Of a DNA stretch of 36,658 nt, positions 16,846 through 25,194 are shown in pieces; position 1 is the stretch's first letter, and each line of letters starts with the position of its first letter. A program made the position numbers and the translations under genes. Source of the stretch: Planctomycetaceae bacterium (GTDB taxonomy: Bacteria; Planctomycetota; Planctomycetia; Pirellulales; Pirellulaceae); assembly GCA_015490875.1 (NCBI GenBank), contig WFWZ01000357.1, forward strand, positions 1 to 36,658. Reading direction: 5' to 3'. The notes below the pieces were generated by a model. The model had not been told where the DNA came from. It was given only the letters and a program-made list of their open reading frames with translations, and searched no databases.

Positions 16846-18105
16846 ATGAAGCGGCGCGTCGTCGTCACGGGCCTGGGGATCGTCACGCCCCTCGGGTATC
16901 AGCTTGACCAGGTCTGGCAGCGGATCCTGGCGGGCGAGAGCGGAATCCACGAACTGCAGATCGTCGATACCAGCGACTTCAAAGTGCGGATCGGCGGGGA
17001 CGTGGTCGATTGGGATCCGGTTGGCTACCTTGAGCCCAAAGATATGAAGCGGATCGACCGCTTCACCCAATTCGCCATCGTGGCCGGCACCGATGCGGTG
17101 CGCCATGCCCGACTCGATTGGGAGCAGTGTGACCGCCGCCGTTGTGGAGTGATCCTGGGATCGGGCATCGGCGGACTTGGCGAAATCGAACGCCAGATGA
17201 CACGGCTGATCCAAAGTGGCCCCGGGCGGGTTTCGCCCATGACCGTGCCACGCATGATGGTCAATGCGGCGGCCGCCAATCTGGCGATCGAATTCGGGCT
17301 GCTCGGGTCGAACTACACCGTAACGACGGCCTGCGCCAGCGCTACCAACGCGATTGGCGAGGCCTTTCATGCGGTCCGCAATGGCGTGCTCGACGTGGTC
17401 TTGACCGGCGGGACCGAAGCAGCCATCTGCCGCATGTCGTTGGCCGCGTTTCAGAATATCCGAGCTCTTTCCCGGCGCAACGACGAGCCGGCCAAGGCGA
17501 GCCGTCCGTTCGACGCCGACCGAGACGGGTTCGTCTTCGCCGAAGGAGCTGGACTGCTTATCTTCGAAACGTTGGAGCACGCTCAGGAGCGAGGAGCTCC
17601 CATTCTTGCCGAAGTCCTCGGTTACGGGAGTAGTTGCGACGCCAATCATATTACGCAACCCGATGAATCAGGCCATGGGCCCTCGCTGGCCATGGCCGGC
17701 GCGTTGGCCGACGCGGCGCTCGAGCCGACCGCCGTCGATTACATTAACGCCCATGGAACGAGCACCCCGCTCGGAGACATTGCAGAGACGCGAGCCATCA
17801 AGCAGGTCTTCGGCGATCACGCCTACCAGCTCAGCATCTCCAGTACCAAGAGCCAAGTGGGTCACTCCCTCGGCGCCTCCGGAGGCGTCGAACTCGTCGT
17901 CACCATCCAGTCGGTCGTCAACGACCTGGTACCGCCGACGATCAATCTCGAAACGCCCGATCCCGACTGCGATTTGGACTATACGCCGCATGAGCCACGT
18001 CGGCGGCCGGTCCGAGTCGCCATGAGTAACAGTTTCGGGTTCGGCGGGCACAATGCCTCGGTGATCGTCGCTAAATTCGACCCGGACCGCCCTGGCCCGC
18101 AATAA
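16846..18105 (+). CDS. fabF: 3-oxoacyl-ACP synthase II
   Basis: A 419-residue condensing enzyme. It joins malonyl-ACP to acyl-ACP in fatty-acid elongation. It starts RRVVVTGLGIVTPLG. The catalytic triad is visible as C163 (TACASATNAIG), H303 (NAHGTSTPLGD) and H340 (VGHSLGASG), the Cys-His-His set of FabB/FabF rather than the Cys-His-Asn of FabH. FGFGGHNASVI near the end completes the fold. It starts 19 bp after acpP. Its 3' end overlaps by 35 bp with the convergent HAD gene. Confidence 0.95.
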   Translation: MKRRVVVTGLGIVTPLGYQLDQVWQRILAGESGIHELQIVDTSDFKVRIGGDVVDWDPVGYLEPKDMKRIDRFTQFAIVAGTDAVRHARLDWEQCDRRRCGVILGSGIGGLGEIERQMTRLIQSGPGRVSPMTVPRMMVNAAAANLAIEFGLLGSNYTVTTACASATNAIGEAFHAVRNGVLDVVLTGGTEAAICRMSLAAFQNIRALSRRNDEPAKASRPFDADRDGFVFAEGAGLLIFETLEHAQERGAPILAEVLGYGSSCDANHITQPDESGHGPSLAMAGALADAALEPTAVDYINAHGTSTPLGDIAETRAIKQVFGDHAYQLSISSTKSQVGHSLGASGGVELVVTIQSVVNDLVPPTINLETPDPDCDLDYTPHEPRRRPVRVAMSNSFGFGGHNASVIVAKFDPDRPGPQ

Positions 18106-18700
18106 GCCCGCGAACGGCCAGGGCTCGCCGAAGTTGCTCCGGCGACTCGAACAGCACCGCATCCCACCCCCGCCCTCGCGCAACCGCCGCGTTCTCCAGC
18201 CGGTCGTCAACAAAGAAGATCTCCTCCGGTCGACATCCGGCCCGTCTTTCCGCTGCCTCGTAGATGGCTGAGTGGGGCTTCATCGCGCCGATCTGATAAC
18301 TCAACACGTGATGCTCAAAGCATTCCACCAGCCAGGGATAGCTCTGCGAGACGAACTCCCAGTGCACGATGTTGGTATTGGAAAGGAGCCCTAATCGCTG
18401 GTCGGCCCGGTGGAGGTACGCCACCAAATCCGCCATCCCCTCCATCGGTTCGAAGATGTCGGCGGCAGCTCGCTCCCACCCGGTCAGATCCCCAAGCGGA
18501 CAGTCAAGTTCCTCCGCCAACAGCCGCGCGAACTCCTCGCGATTCAACGCTCCGCGCTCCAGCGCCCCTTCCAACCCGCCCTCAAACAAGACCTCCCAGA
18601 TGCGGTCGGAAGGAACGCCAATGAGCTGGGCCAACTGACGGCACGCCCGGCGGTGGTCAAACCGTAAGAGGACGTTGCCCAGATCGAAATAGAGAAACAC
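18071..18700 (-). CDS. HAD-family phosphatase (YihX-like)
   Basis: A 209-residue haloacid-dehalogenase-superfamily protein with an alpha-helical cap after motif I. Motif I is FDLGNVL, where the second Asp of DxD is replaced by Gly-Asn as in the YihX/epoxide-hydrolase-like branch. Motif II is LLSNTN (threonine), motif III is K in GAMKPHSAIY, and motif IV is FVDDRLEN. Relatives act on sugar phosphates such as glucose-1-phosphate, but substrate prediction in this group is unreliable. The start is GTG 18700, with GGAG 7 nt upstream. The gene runs convergently into fabF and shares its last 35 bp with it. Confidence 0.85.
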   Translation of the reverse strand: MFLYFDLGNVLLRFDHRRACRQLAQLIGVPSDRIWEVLFEGGLEGALERGALNREEFARLLAEELDCPLGDLTGWERAAADIFEPMEGMADLVAYLHRADQRLGLLSNTNIVHWEFVSQSYPWLVECFEHHVLSYQIGAMKPHSAIYEAAERRAGCRPEEIFFVDDRLENAAVARGRGWDAVLFESPEQLRRALAVRGLIAGQGGPGRI

Positions 18701-18716
18701 AAGCGGACTCCACCGG

Positions 18717-19331
18717 CTACCGCGTGGTGCGTGGCGTGCCCGGCGCTGCTTGCGCCGTTCTCAGCCGGCCCCCTCCGATCCAAAGCCGCTTGGCCGGAGG
18801 TTCGCGGACCACGAAGTGAGGCGTCAAGAGTGTGAGCGAGGCCATATGCGAGGCGATCGGGCGTCCCGGAACATAGGGAGTGAAGACGGGATCGCGTTCG
18901 ACGTTGAGTGCCGCCATGGGGCTGGCGACCGGCCGGCTCGGATGCCCCCATGCTTCCGGCCATGCATAGTGAAAAACCGACATGGGGGAAGCGACGGGAC
19001 GTCCCGCGATGATCCCCCAGTGAGTCGGCTTGGGAGGCACCCGTTTGCGTCGTCCATGCCGAGACCGTTTCTGGGGGGCATCGTCCTTTTTTGCAGCGGC
19101 AGCCGGTTGCCGCGGCTGAGCGGGTGGGACGAGAGGTGCTTGAGCGTCAACCGGGATGGCGGTGAAGGCCAAGAGCGAGACAATGGTGCCAATCAGCGGC
19201 CATGAGGAAAGCCGCTGGGGGCAGTGCGGGGGACGGAGAGGCCGTCGTATCCCTGTTCCCGCTCGGGCCGCGTCAGGCCCACGTCTCAACTCGCCGCCAT
19301 CCGCTCTCTGTTGCAATCGCCTCATGCCCAT
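18717..19331 (-). CDS. Predicted secreted protein with repeated RP(V/I)AS motif
   Basis: A 204-residue protein that I do not recognise. A hydrophobic stretch at about 44-62 (SWPLIGTIVSLLAFTAI) followed by VDAQA looks like a signal peptide with an unusually long, basic N-terminal region. A Lys/Arg/Pro-rich linker (about 75-102) follows. Then three copies of R-P-(V/I)-A-S-(P/H)-M occur at about 111-117, 133-139 and 157-163, each followed by hydrophobic residues. ATG 19331 is supported by AAGGAA about 9 nt upstream, although export would be easier from a later start. It lies downstream of the sigma/anti-sigma pair on the same strand, and a link with them is only positional. Confidence 0.55.
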   Translation of the reverse strand: MGMRRLQQRADGGELRRGPDAARAGTGIRRPLRPPHCPQRLSSWPLIGTIVSLLAFTAIPVDAQAPLVPPAQPRQPAAAAKKDDAPQKRSRHGRRKRVPPKPTHWGIIAGRPVASPMSVFHYAWPEAWGHPSRPVASPMAALNVERDPVFTPYVPGRPIASHMASLTLLTPHFVVREPPAKRLWIGGGRLRTAQAAPGTPRTTR

Positions 19332-19504
19332 TGTTCCGCTTCCTTGTCGCTACGGAATCCGCGCTGCCCAGTGCTTTCATGCCGGTGGGTCGCGGGCGAC
19401 CCCAGCAACCGACGAGATGGGCGTCCTGATGTGGTTTCGGCTTGGTGAAGCAAGAACGATGAGTCCGAATGCGCCTGATGCAACGGTTCGCCCGGCAGAC
19501 CCGC

Positions 19505-20437
19505 CTAAAGCGCGCGGGAGTTTGCCGGTTGGCGAGACTGGGTAGGCAAAAGGGCTAAGGGGGCGTCCGCATTGATGGCTCGGCGGTAGTCCAACTCAGT
19601 CCCGTGAAGGCGCAGCACATACACCCACCCTTGGGCTTGCCAACTGGCCACCAACCAACCGTTGGTCGCCGTACGAGGCCGCAGGGGAGGACTCGGAGGG
19701 ACATCGCTTCCGGCGCGACCTCGGAGAACGAAAAGGTAGGCCTCCGTCTGTCTCCGCCCAGTGACTCGCCCCCGGTAGACGGCCACTTCGGTCCCATCGG
19801 TTTGCACGAGCTGCGTTTGGCGGAAGCGGATGCCCAGGCCCGGCGGGAGCGGAAACCGTCGCTTCGGATCAGAAAAGGGTTTCCATGCCTGAGGATCGAG
19901 GCGATCCAACCACTCTTGCGAGGCCAGCGCCAAGTCGGCCGCCGTCCAGCTTCGTCGTTCGGTCCAAAGATACGCCAAGCCGACCGCGAGCAGGACGGTG
20001 GCAGCAACAGCGAACACAGCCAACCACCCGCGACGCGAAGTCGACCTCACCTCCGGCTTCGACGAAACTCGAGCCAGTTCAACAAACTCGGACTCCACCG
20101 AAGAGGACTCCTCGGGCGACTGCCCGAAGGCGTGCGCTTTGGGACGACCGAGCCTTTCCAACAATCGCTCTTTCAACCCTGCCGGTGTTTCCACCTCGGA
20201 TAACGCCTCGGCCACTCGGGCGTCGAACTGGCATCGAGCGTCGAACCGAGCCGCAAGGTCTGAATCCGACTCGAGTTGCTTCAGCAGCTTACGGCCAGCG
20301 TCATCTTCGGCCGCCTCTTCCCGAGAACGGAAGATCTCCCAGGTGTCGCCGGCCTGGATCTGAGCACGCCAATCGTCGCTCGAGCGGGAAGACGAGTTGC
20401 CAGTTGCGTTCTTGCGCTGGGGAGTCTGCTCGGTCAT
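19505..20437 (-). CDS. Membrane anti-sigma-factor-like protein
   Basis: A 310-residue protein. The acidic, cytoplasmic N-terminal half (1 to about 135) has helical, charged segments (for example LLKQLESDSDLAARFDARCQ). A single membrane helix at about 138-158 (WLAVFAVAATVLLAVGLAYLW) leads to a C-terminal domain of about 150 residues outside the membrane, rich in beta-strand-like sequence. It lacks the H-x3-C-x2-C zinc motif of common anti-sigma factors. The role is inferred from position: its ATG (20437-20435) overlaps the sigma factor's TGA in an ATGA, with GGAG 7 nt upstream, so the two are translationally coupled. An in-frame upstream start at 20458 would overlap the sigma gene further and is less likely. 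Confidence 0.7.
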   Translation of the reverse strand: MTEQTPQRKNATGNSSSRSSDDWRAQIQAGDTWEIFRSREEAAEDDAGRKLLKQLESDSDLAARFDARCQFDARVAEALSEVETPAGLKERLLERLGRPKAHAFGQSPEESSSVESEFVELARVSSKPEVRSTSRRGWLAVFAVAATVLLAVGLAYLWTERRSWTAADLALASQEWLDRLDPQAWKPFSDPKRRFPLPPGLGIRFRQTQLVQTDGTEVAVYRGRVTGRRQTEAYLFVLRGRAGSDVPPSPPLRPRTATNGWLVASWQAQGWVYVLRLHGTELDYRRAINADAPLALLPTQSRQPANSRAL

Positions 20438-21027
20438 GACGTCTCCTTCCCCAGCCAAGCTCGTAAACGTCGTTTGGCTCGCGCAAGACGGCTCATGACG
20501 GTACCGATCGGCACGCCAAGCTCCGCAGCAATCTGTTTGTAGCTGAGATGTTCCATATAGTACATCAACAAGACGGTTCGCGAGTCGGGCGGGAGTCGAT
20601 CCAATGCCACTTGGAGACGCTCTTTGTCAATCGACGTATTATCTTCTTCGTCCACGGCGATCTGCTCAAGCTCAATCTCCGCATCATCGGCCAGGAAGGG
20701 GCGCCTCCGCCGACAGAGACGCGAAAACTGACTGCGGGCAATTGCCATCAGCCACCCTTTGGCTCGGCTAGCTTCCCGCAACTGGTCCAGATGTTCCTGA
20801 GCCACCAGGAACGCCTGCTGGACCAGATCTTCGGCGTCTTGCGTCCGGCCAGTCAGGCGGTAGGCGTAGGCGTACACTGCCCGGTGGTGAGCCTCCACGA
20901 GGGCCTCGATCGTCGGAGTCGGTTCCTCAGCCGGCGTCTGTTCCAACGGACTCTGCTCCGGCCCCGCTTCCCGTTCCTCCGCTGACTCGGCCTCGACCGC
21001 GCCGCTACCTGGTGGCCTTCCCAACAT
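20434..21027 (-). CDS. ECF-type RNA polymerase sigma factor
   Basis: A 197-residue sigma-70 family protein of the extracytoplasmic-function group. Region 2 spans about 40-105 (HHRAVYAYAYRLTGRTQDAEDLVQQAF, then WLMAIARSQFSRLCRRRR). Region 4 spans about 138-190 (LDRLPPDSRTVLLMYYMEHLSYKQIA, then the helix-turn-helix LGVPIGTVMSRLARAKRRLR). Region 3 is absent. The first 37 residues are a Glu/Pro-rich extension. It directs RNA polymerase to a stress or envelope regulon that cannot be named here. Its stop overlaps the start of the membrane anti-sigma-like gene, the usual arrangement for a sensor pair. Confidence 0.92.
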   Translation of the reverse strand: MLGRPPGSGAVEAESAEEREAGPEQSPLEQTPAEEPTPTIEALVEAHHRAVYAYAYRLTGRTQDAEDLVQQAFLVAQEHLDQLREASRAKGWLMAIARSQFSRLCRRRRPFLADDAEIELEQIAVDEEDNTSIDKERLQVALDRLPPDSRTVLLMYYMEHLSYKQIAAELGVPIGTVMSRLARAKRRLRAWLGKETS

Positions 21028-21246
21028 CCAGTGTCACCCTCTAGAGCCCTCTAGCGACCTCGATTATTCCCTCATGCATTCTAGGCCCCCTCGTGTCGGC
21101 CTCCAAGGTTCCCCGACGAAACTGGGTGACGGCGTTTTCGAGAAACACTGGAATAAACGAATCTTTCCAAGGCTCTAGAGTGCGGGGTAGCTCACCCACG
21201 TGTTGTGTTTTTTCAAGGTCCTTTGAAACAAGGAATTGGTGTAGCG

Positions 21247-21408
21247 ATGAGGAAACTGGTTGCATTGATGCTCACGCTCGTGTTGTGCTTCGGTCTGACG
21301 GTGGGTTGCAAGAAAAAGGGTTCGGATGCCGAGCCGGCTCCTCCGGATGACCAGATCCAGAACACCGACAACGGTGGCGGCGATAGTGGCGGCGGCGAGT
21401 CAAAGTGA
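21247..21408 (+). CDS. Small predicted lipoprotein
   Basis: A 53-residue protein. Residues 1-20 form a lipoprotein signal peptide with lipobox L-T-V-G-C, giving acylated C21. The mature part is about 33 residues: a KKK start, then acidic and Gly/Ser-rich sequence ending GGGDSGGGESK. No domain is seen. Start ATG 21247 is chosen because the signal peptide begins there, with AAGGA 12 nt upstream; an in-frame ATG at 21205 would add 14 residues. It lies in its own transcription unit, divergent from the sigma gene and closed by a strong terminator. It could be a small cell-envelope lipoprotein, and its function is unknown. Confidence 0.7.
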   Translation: MRKLVALMLTLVLCFGLTVGCKKKGSDAEPAPPDDQIQNTDNGGGDSGGGESK

Positions 21409-21463
21409 GGCTCATGTCGCTACGGGATACGTACCACATTTCGTCGGTGGGCGTACCGGACTG

Positions 21464-21502
21464 AAACACCCCGCAGGTCGCTACGATCCGCGGGGTGTTT
21501 TT
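21464..21502 (+). terminator. Rho-independent terminator of the small lipoprotein gene
   Basis: AAACACCCCGC at 21464-21474 pairs perfectly over 11 bp with GCGGGGTGTTT at 21490-21500, with a 15-nt loop and a T run to 21502. It lies 55 nt past the lipoprotein stop and before the 3' end of the convergent permease gene, so it may serve both strands partly. Confidence 0.85.
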
Positions 21503-21574
21503 GTGGACTCGAGAATGCGTCGACTGCCGATCGCCGGCGGGATCTAGCGAGCCCCCCGAGAACCGACGGAACGC

Positions 21575-22906
21575 TTACTCGTGGCGCAACGCTTCGATCG
21601 GATCCATGCGAGCGGCTCGGACGGCCGGATAAAGCCCGAACAGCACGCCCACGCCGATCGAAACCAAAAGTGATGTGATGACGGACCACGTGGCGATGCG
21701 GGGCTCCAGCCGGTGCACCACGTCCGGGAGCTGGGCCATTGCCTCGGGAGCCACTCGGAGTGCCACAAAGCGCACAGCCCTGAGCACTGGGCCGCAAAGA
21801 TAACCGACAAGGACGCCGGCGGCGCCCCCCGAGACCGTCAACACGACCGCCTCGGCGAGGAACTGCTGCACGATGTCACTGCGGGTGGCCCCCAAAGCTC
21901 GACGGATACCGATTTCCCGAGTCCGCTCCGTCACCGTTGCCAGCATGATGTTCATGATGCCGATGCCGCCGACCAGCAACGAAATGCCGGCGATGACGAT
22001 GCACAGAATATTGAGCATGATGCGGGTGTAACGCGCCTGCTTCAGCAGGTCCATCGGGACATTCACCGCGTAGTCTTGGTTCTTGTGATAGAGTTTCATC
22101 AGTCGCCGAACGATCCCCGCCGTGACTTCCACGTCGTCGATCGAGTCGACCGACATCGTGATCTGGCTCAGTTGCACCACTTCTCCTTCTCGGCTTCCCG
22201 AACGACTGATGAAGACCTGGTCGCCGATGCGAGCTCGCAAAGTCTCCAACGGGATGTAGATGTCCATGTTGTAGTCTTGAGCGGCCATGCTGCCGCCGAT
22301 CGCCGAGGAAGGTTCGCGATAAAAGGTCTGGCCCACGACGACGTAGAAATCTCGATCGAGTTGCACCGAGTGGCCGACGGGGTTTTCGAAGCCGAAGAGC
22401 TTGCGAGCCAACCCATCTGCGAGGACGCAGACGTTGGCGCGTTCTTCGCCATCCCGGTGGCTCAAGAAACGCCCCCGACGAATCTTCAAATGGTTCAGCG
22501 GCAGATATTCCGGAGTGCAGCCGACTAATCGACATTCGCTCTTGTGATCATCGAACCAAACTTCCTGGCGGATCTCCCGCATTGGCACGATCTGCTTCAG
22601 CCACGGAATGTTGCTCACGAAGCGGTCATAGTCGGCTCGCAGAATCCCGTAAGAGACAAAGAGGGCCCGCCGTCCCGTCTCCGACGAGTTCTGGGCCGGC
22701 TTGATCGATCGGACCATGATGTTGGTCGCGCCGAGTTCTTCGATCTGCTTTTGCGCCTGGTAACTGACACCTTCTCCGATCGCCACGAGCCAGATCACGG
22801 CGACGATACCGATGAAGATGCCAAGGACCGCTAGTCCCGAGCGCAACTTGTGCAGCAGGAGACTGTAAACTCCCAGTCGAAACGTACGAAGGATTCTCGT
22901 CCACAT
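21575..22906 (-). CDS. ABC transporter permease, MacB/FtsX type
   Basis: A 443-residue membrane protein. One N-terminal membrane helix (about 18-45, LAVLGIFIGIVAVIWLVAIGEG) is followed by a periplasmic MacB-type core domain (about 50-290). Three C-terminal helices then form the FtsX domain, with ILCIVIAGISLLVGGIGIMNIMLA and the cytoplasmic coupling motif ERTREIGIRRALGAT. No nucleotide-binding domain is present in the protein or as a neighbour, so it must use an ATPase from elsewhere (a LolD/MacB-N-like protein). It lies 125 bp downstream of the HlyD adaptor gene, which points to a MacA-MacB-like export or lipoprotein-handling system. No ribosome-binding site is clear. Confidence 0.9.
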   Translation of the reverse strand: MWTRILRTFRLGVYSLLLHKLRSGLAVLGIFIGIVAVIWLVAIGEGVSYQAQKQIEELGATNIMVRSIKPAQNSSETGRRALFVSYGILRADYDRFVSNIPWLKQIVPMREIRQEVWFDDHKSECRLVGCTPEYLPLNHLKIRRGRFLSHRDGEERANVCVLADGLARKLFGFENPVGHSVQLDRDFYVVVGQTFYREPSSAIGGSMAAQDYNMDIYIPLETLRARIGDQVFISRSGSREGEVVQLSQITMSVDSIDDVEVTAGIVRRLMKLYHKNQDYAVNVPMDLLKQARYTRIMLNILCIVIAGISLLVGGIGIMNIMLATVTERTREIGIRRALGATRSDIVQQFLAEAVVLTVSGGAAGVLVGYLCGPVLRAVRFVALRVAPEAMAQLPDVVHRLEPRIATWSVITSLLVSIGVGVLFGLYPAVRAARMDPIEALRHE

Positions 22907-23030
22907 GATATCTACATATTGTGTCTGTCGATTTGTGCTCGTCGTGGAACCGATACACTCGGCGCTGCACGATGGACGTCTTTAGGAAGTGCGTACGTAC
23001 AACCTGCCGCGACATGCACAGTCGCTGAGC

Positions 23031-24989
23031 TTACTGCTTCTTCCGGTTGCGGCGCATGGCTTCAACTTCCGAGGAGTCGATGAATCCGTCACCGTTCTTG
23101 TCGAATCGTTCGAACGCACCTTGCATCCAAGATGGCGCTTCGTCCTTCGAAATCTTTCCATCCCCGTCCTGGTCGAAGCGCCCGATCAAGCTACTGCCTC
23201 CTCCTTTACCCGAACCGCCTTTCCGCGCCTCGCCGCCGGACGACTTCTTCTTCGCTCCTGAAGAAAAACGTTTCCGGATGGCCTCCTGTTCCTGAGCATC
23301 GATCTTGCCGTCGCCGTTCGCATCCATCCGATCGAAGTAAGCTTGCGCACGTTCTGGAAGTTCATCTTTCGTGACGACGCCATCCCCGTTCTTGTCAAGT
23401 TGCTTGAAGTCCATCATTCGGCCAGACTTCTTACGGCTGCCCGATCTTGCGCCGGGTTCTGCCCCGCGCTTGGCCGACTTGCCGCCGCCGCGACTCCCCT
23501 CTTCCGACCTCACCTTCTCGCTCGCTTCGATCTCCGTCCTTTCCCGCTCGGGCACGACCGCCAACGGATTCCGGATCACCTGATCCCCTTCCACCACACC
23601 ATCTTTGACTTCGACGTACTTGTCGTTGGTCATGCCCAACTTCAATTCGCGCCGTTCGATGCCCGCCGGGCTGGCCACCCAGCAATAGAAGCGATCACCG
23701 ATCTCGACGACAGCCGAAACGGGAACGGTCAGCACATCCTTGAGTTCAGCTACCTTGATCGTGACTTCGGCTGTCATTCCCGGCTTGAGGTTCTTCGGCT
23801 CCCCATCGATTCTCACGATCGTCGCGTATTCCTTGATGTTCCCACTGAACCAGCTTGTGGGCTCGGGCTGGCTGGCGATCGAAACGACCTTGCCGTGGAA
23901 GGTCCGATCTTGCACCCTGATGTCGGCCTCCATCCCGACAGCGAGATCCTCCACTTTCGACTCGTGGACGTTCACCTTCACCTGCATGCGATCGAGGTCG
24001 GGGAGTCGCAAAATCGTCTGGCGCTCCCGCACCGACGCCCCCTCCTCAATCTGCACACCCTGCTGGCTCCCGAAACGGCCGCTTCGCTCATTCGCGTACA
24101 CCACCATGCCATCTTGAGGAGCGACGATGGTACAGTTCTTGAGTTGTTCTTCCAGCCGCTTCAGTTTGGCCAGTTCCAGTTCATAGGCTTCCTTTTCTGA
24201 AGAAGCACGCGTCCGAGCTGCGTCGATCTGGGCCTGCAGATCCTCGAGCATCTTCGGTTTGGTGTATTTCACCAAGACTTCTTTGGCCGTCTCGGCCGAT
24301 GCCAAGTTGAGCTTCGCTGTTTTGACAGCAAACTGCTGGCTTTCCAGTTGCAGCTTGCTTACATACCCCTTGCGAAACATGCGTTCGGTATGGGCCAGCG
24401 TGTTCTCGGCCGTCCGCAGGTTTTCCAGGGCGATAGTGATTTGAGCTTCGGCGTCCTGCAACTGCTGCCGGAAGGTCCCTTCGGCATATTCCTGTTTCGA
24501 GATAATCGCGACCTCCAGGTCCTTTTCGGCCTGGACCATCGTCGCTTCGGCTCGGTTGACGGCGATCCGCTGCTGGGTGATCTGCTCTTCCAGAGCGGCC
24601 GAATCGAGTTCGACCAGGACATCGCCTTTTTTCACGCGGCTTCCGTCTTCGACGATCTTCAAGATCGTCGTTGTCCCCTCGACGCGCGACTTGATCTCGA
24701 CGTTCTGGGCGCTCTCGAGGTTCCCATCTTCGACGACTGTCACCACCAGATCGCTCTTGCCGACCTCGTGGAGTTTCAGCTTCGACAGATCGGTCCCACC
24801 CACGACGTTGCGAACCCAAAGAAAGATCCCCGTGCCAATGGCCACAATCAAGACCGCCCCCACGGACAGTCCGATCCACACCAAGCCGGATGACTTGGGT
24901 GGCGGGACGGGACGTTCTTTTGCTGGAGCCGTCGACACGGGGCTGGCCACCAGGTCAGCCGACGGAGTTTGGGGAGCTGTTGTCGCCAT
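23031..24989 (-). CDS. HlyD/MacA-type efflux adaptor with four C-terminal EF-hand loops
   Basis: A 652-residue periplasmic adaptor. A membrane helix at about 35-59 anchors it. Next come the first half of a biotinyl-lipoyl domain (EIKSRVEGTT...GDVLVELD), a long coiled-coil hairpin (about 125-265), the second lipoyl half (TIVAPQDGMVVYANE), then beta-barrel and membrane-proximal domains to about 450. After a Lys/Gly/Ser linker come four canonical Ca-binding loops: DKNGDGVVTKDE (532-543), DANGDGKIDAQE (556-567), DQDGDGKISKDE (606-617) and DKNGDGFIDSSE (630-641). EF-hands on a MacA-like adaptor are unusual. The start at ATG 24989 is preferred (AGGTGG 9 nt upstream) over ATG 25022. Confidence 0.9.
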   Translation of the reverse strand: MATTAPQTPSADLVASPVSTAPAKERPVPPPKSSGLVWIGLSVGAVLIVAIGTGIFLWVRNVVGGTDLSKLKLHEVGKSDLVVTVVEDGNLESAQNVEIKSRVEGTTTILKIVEDGSRVKKGDVLVELDSAALEEQITQQRIAVNRAEATMVQAEKDLEVAIISKQEYAEGTFRQQLQDAEAQITIALENLRTAENTLAHTERMFRKGYVSKLQLESQQFAVKTAKLNLASAETAKEVLVKYTKPKMLEDLQAQIDAARTRASSEKEAYELELAKLKRLEEQLKNCTIVAPQDGMVVYANERSGRFGSQQGVQIEEGASVRERQTILRLPDLDRMQVKVNVHESKVEDLAVGMEADIRVQDRTFHGKVVSIASQPEPTSWFSGNIKEYATIVRIDGEPKNLKPGMTAEVTIKVAELKDVLTVPVSAVVEIGDRFYCWVASPAGIERRELKLGMTNDKYVEVKDGVVEGDQVIRNPLAVVPERERTEIEASEKVRSEEGSRGGGKSAKRGAEPGARSGSRKKSGRMMDFKQLDKNGDGVVTKDELPERAQAYFDRMDANGDGKIDAQEQEAIRKRFSSGAKKKSSGGEARKGGSGKGGGSSLIGRFDQDGDGKISKDEAPSWMQGAFERFDKNGDGFIDSSEVEAMRRNRKKQ

Positions 24990-25194
24990 GATCGAGAACC
25001 ACCTAAACAAGCAGGAGAACATGCCAGCGTCCTGCCGCCGGCATCCTTTTCGGAGGTACGTGACCGAGGGAAGGCCAGTTCACGGAAGGGTACTTCCTTC
25101 CAGTTTAACACCACTCCCCGCCATTCCGACTCCCGGATCGCCCATTTTTTCCAGAGTTCCCGCTCACCGCCACCCCCACCTTCGCGCCGTCCAC

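Noticed and set aside
21079-21112. ECF-type autoregulated promoter for the sigma gene (GGAACC and CCTAGAA on the minus strand)
   Set aside because: The spacing of about 21 nt is too long for known ECF promoters, which use about 15-17 nt.
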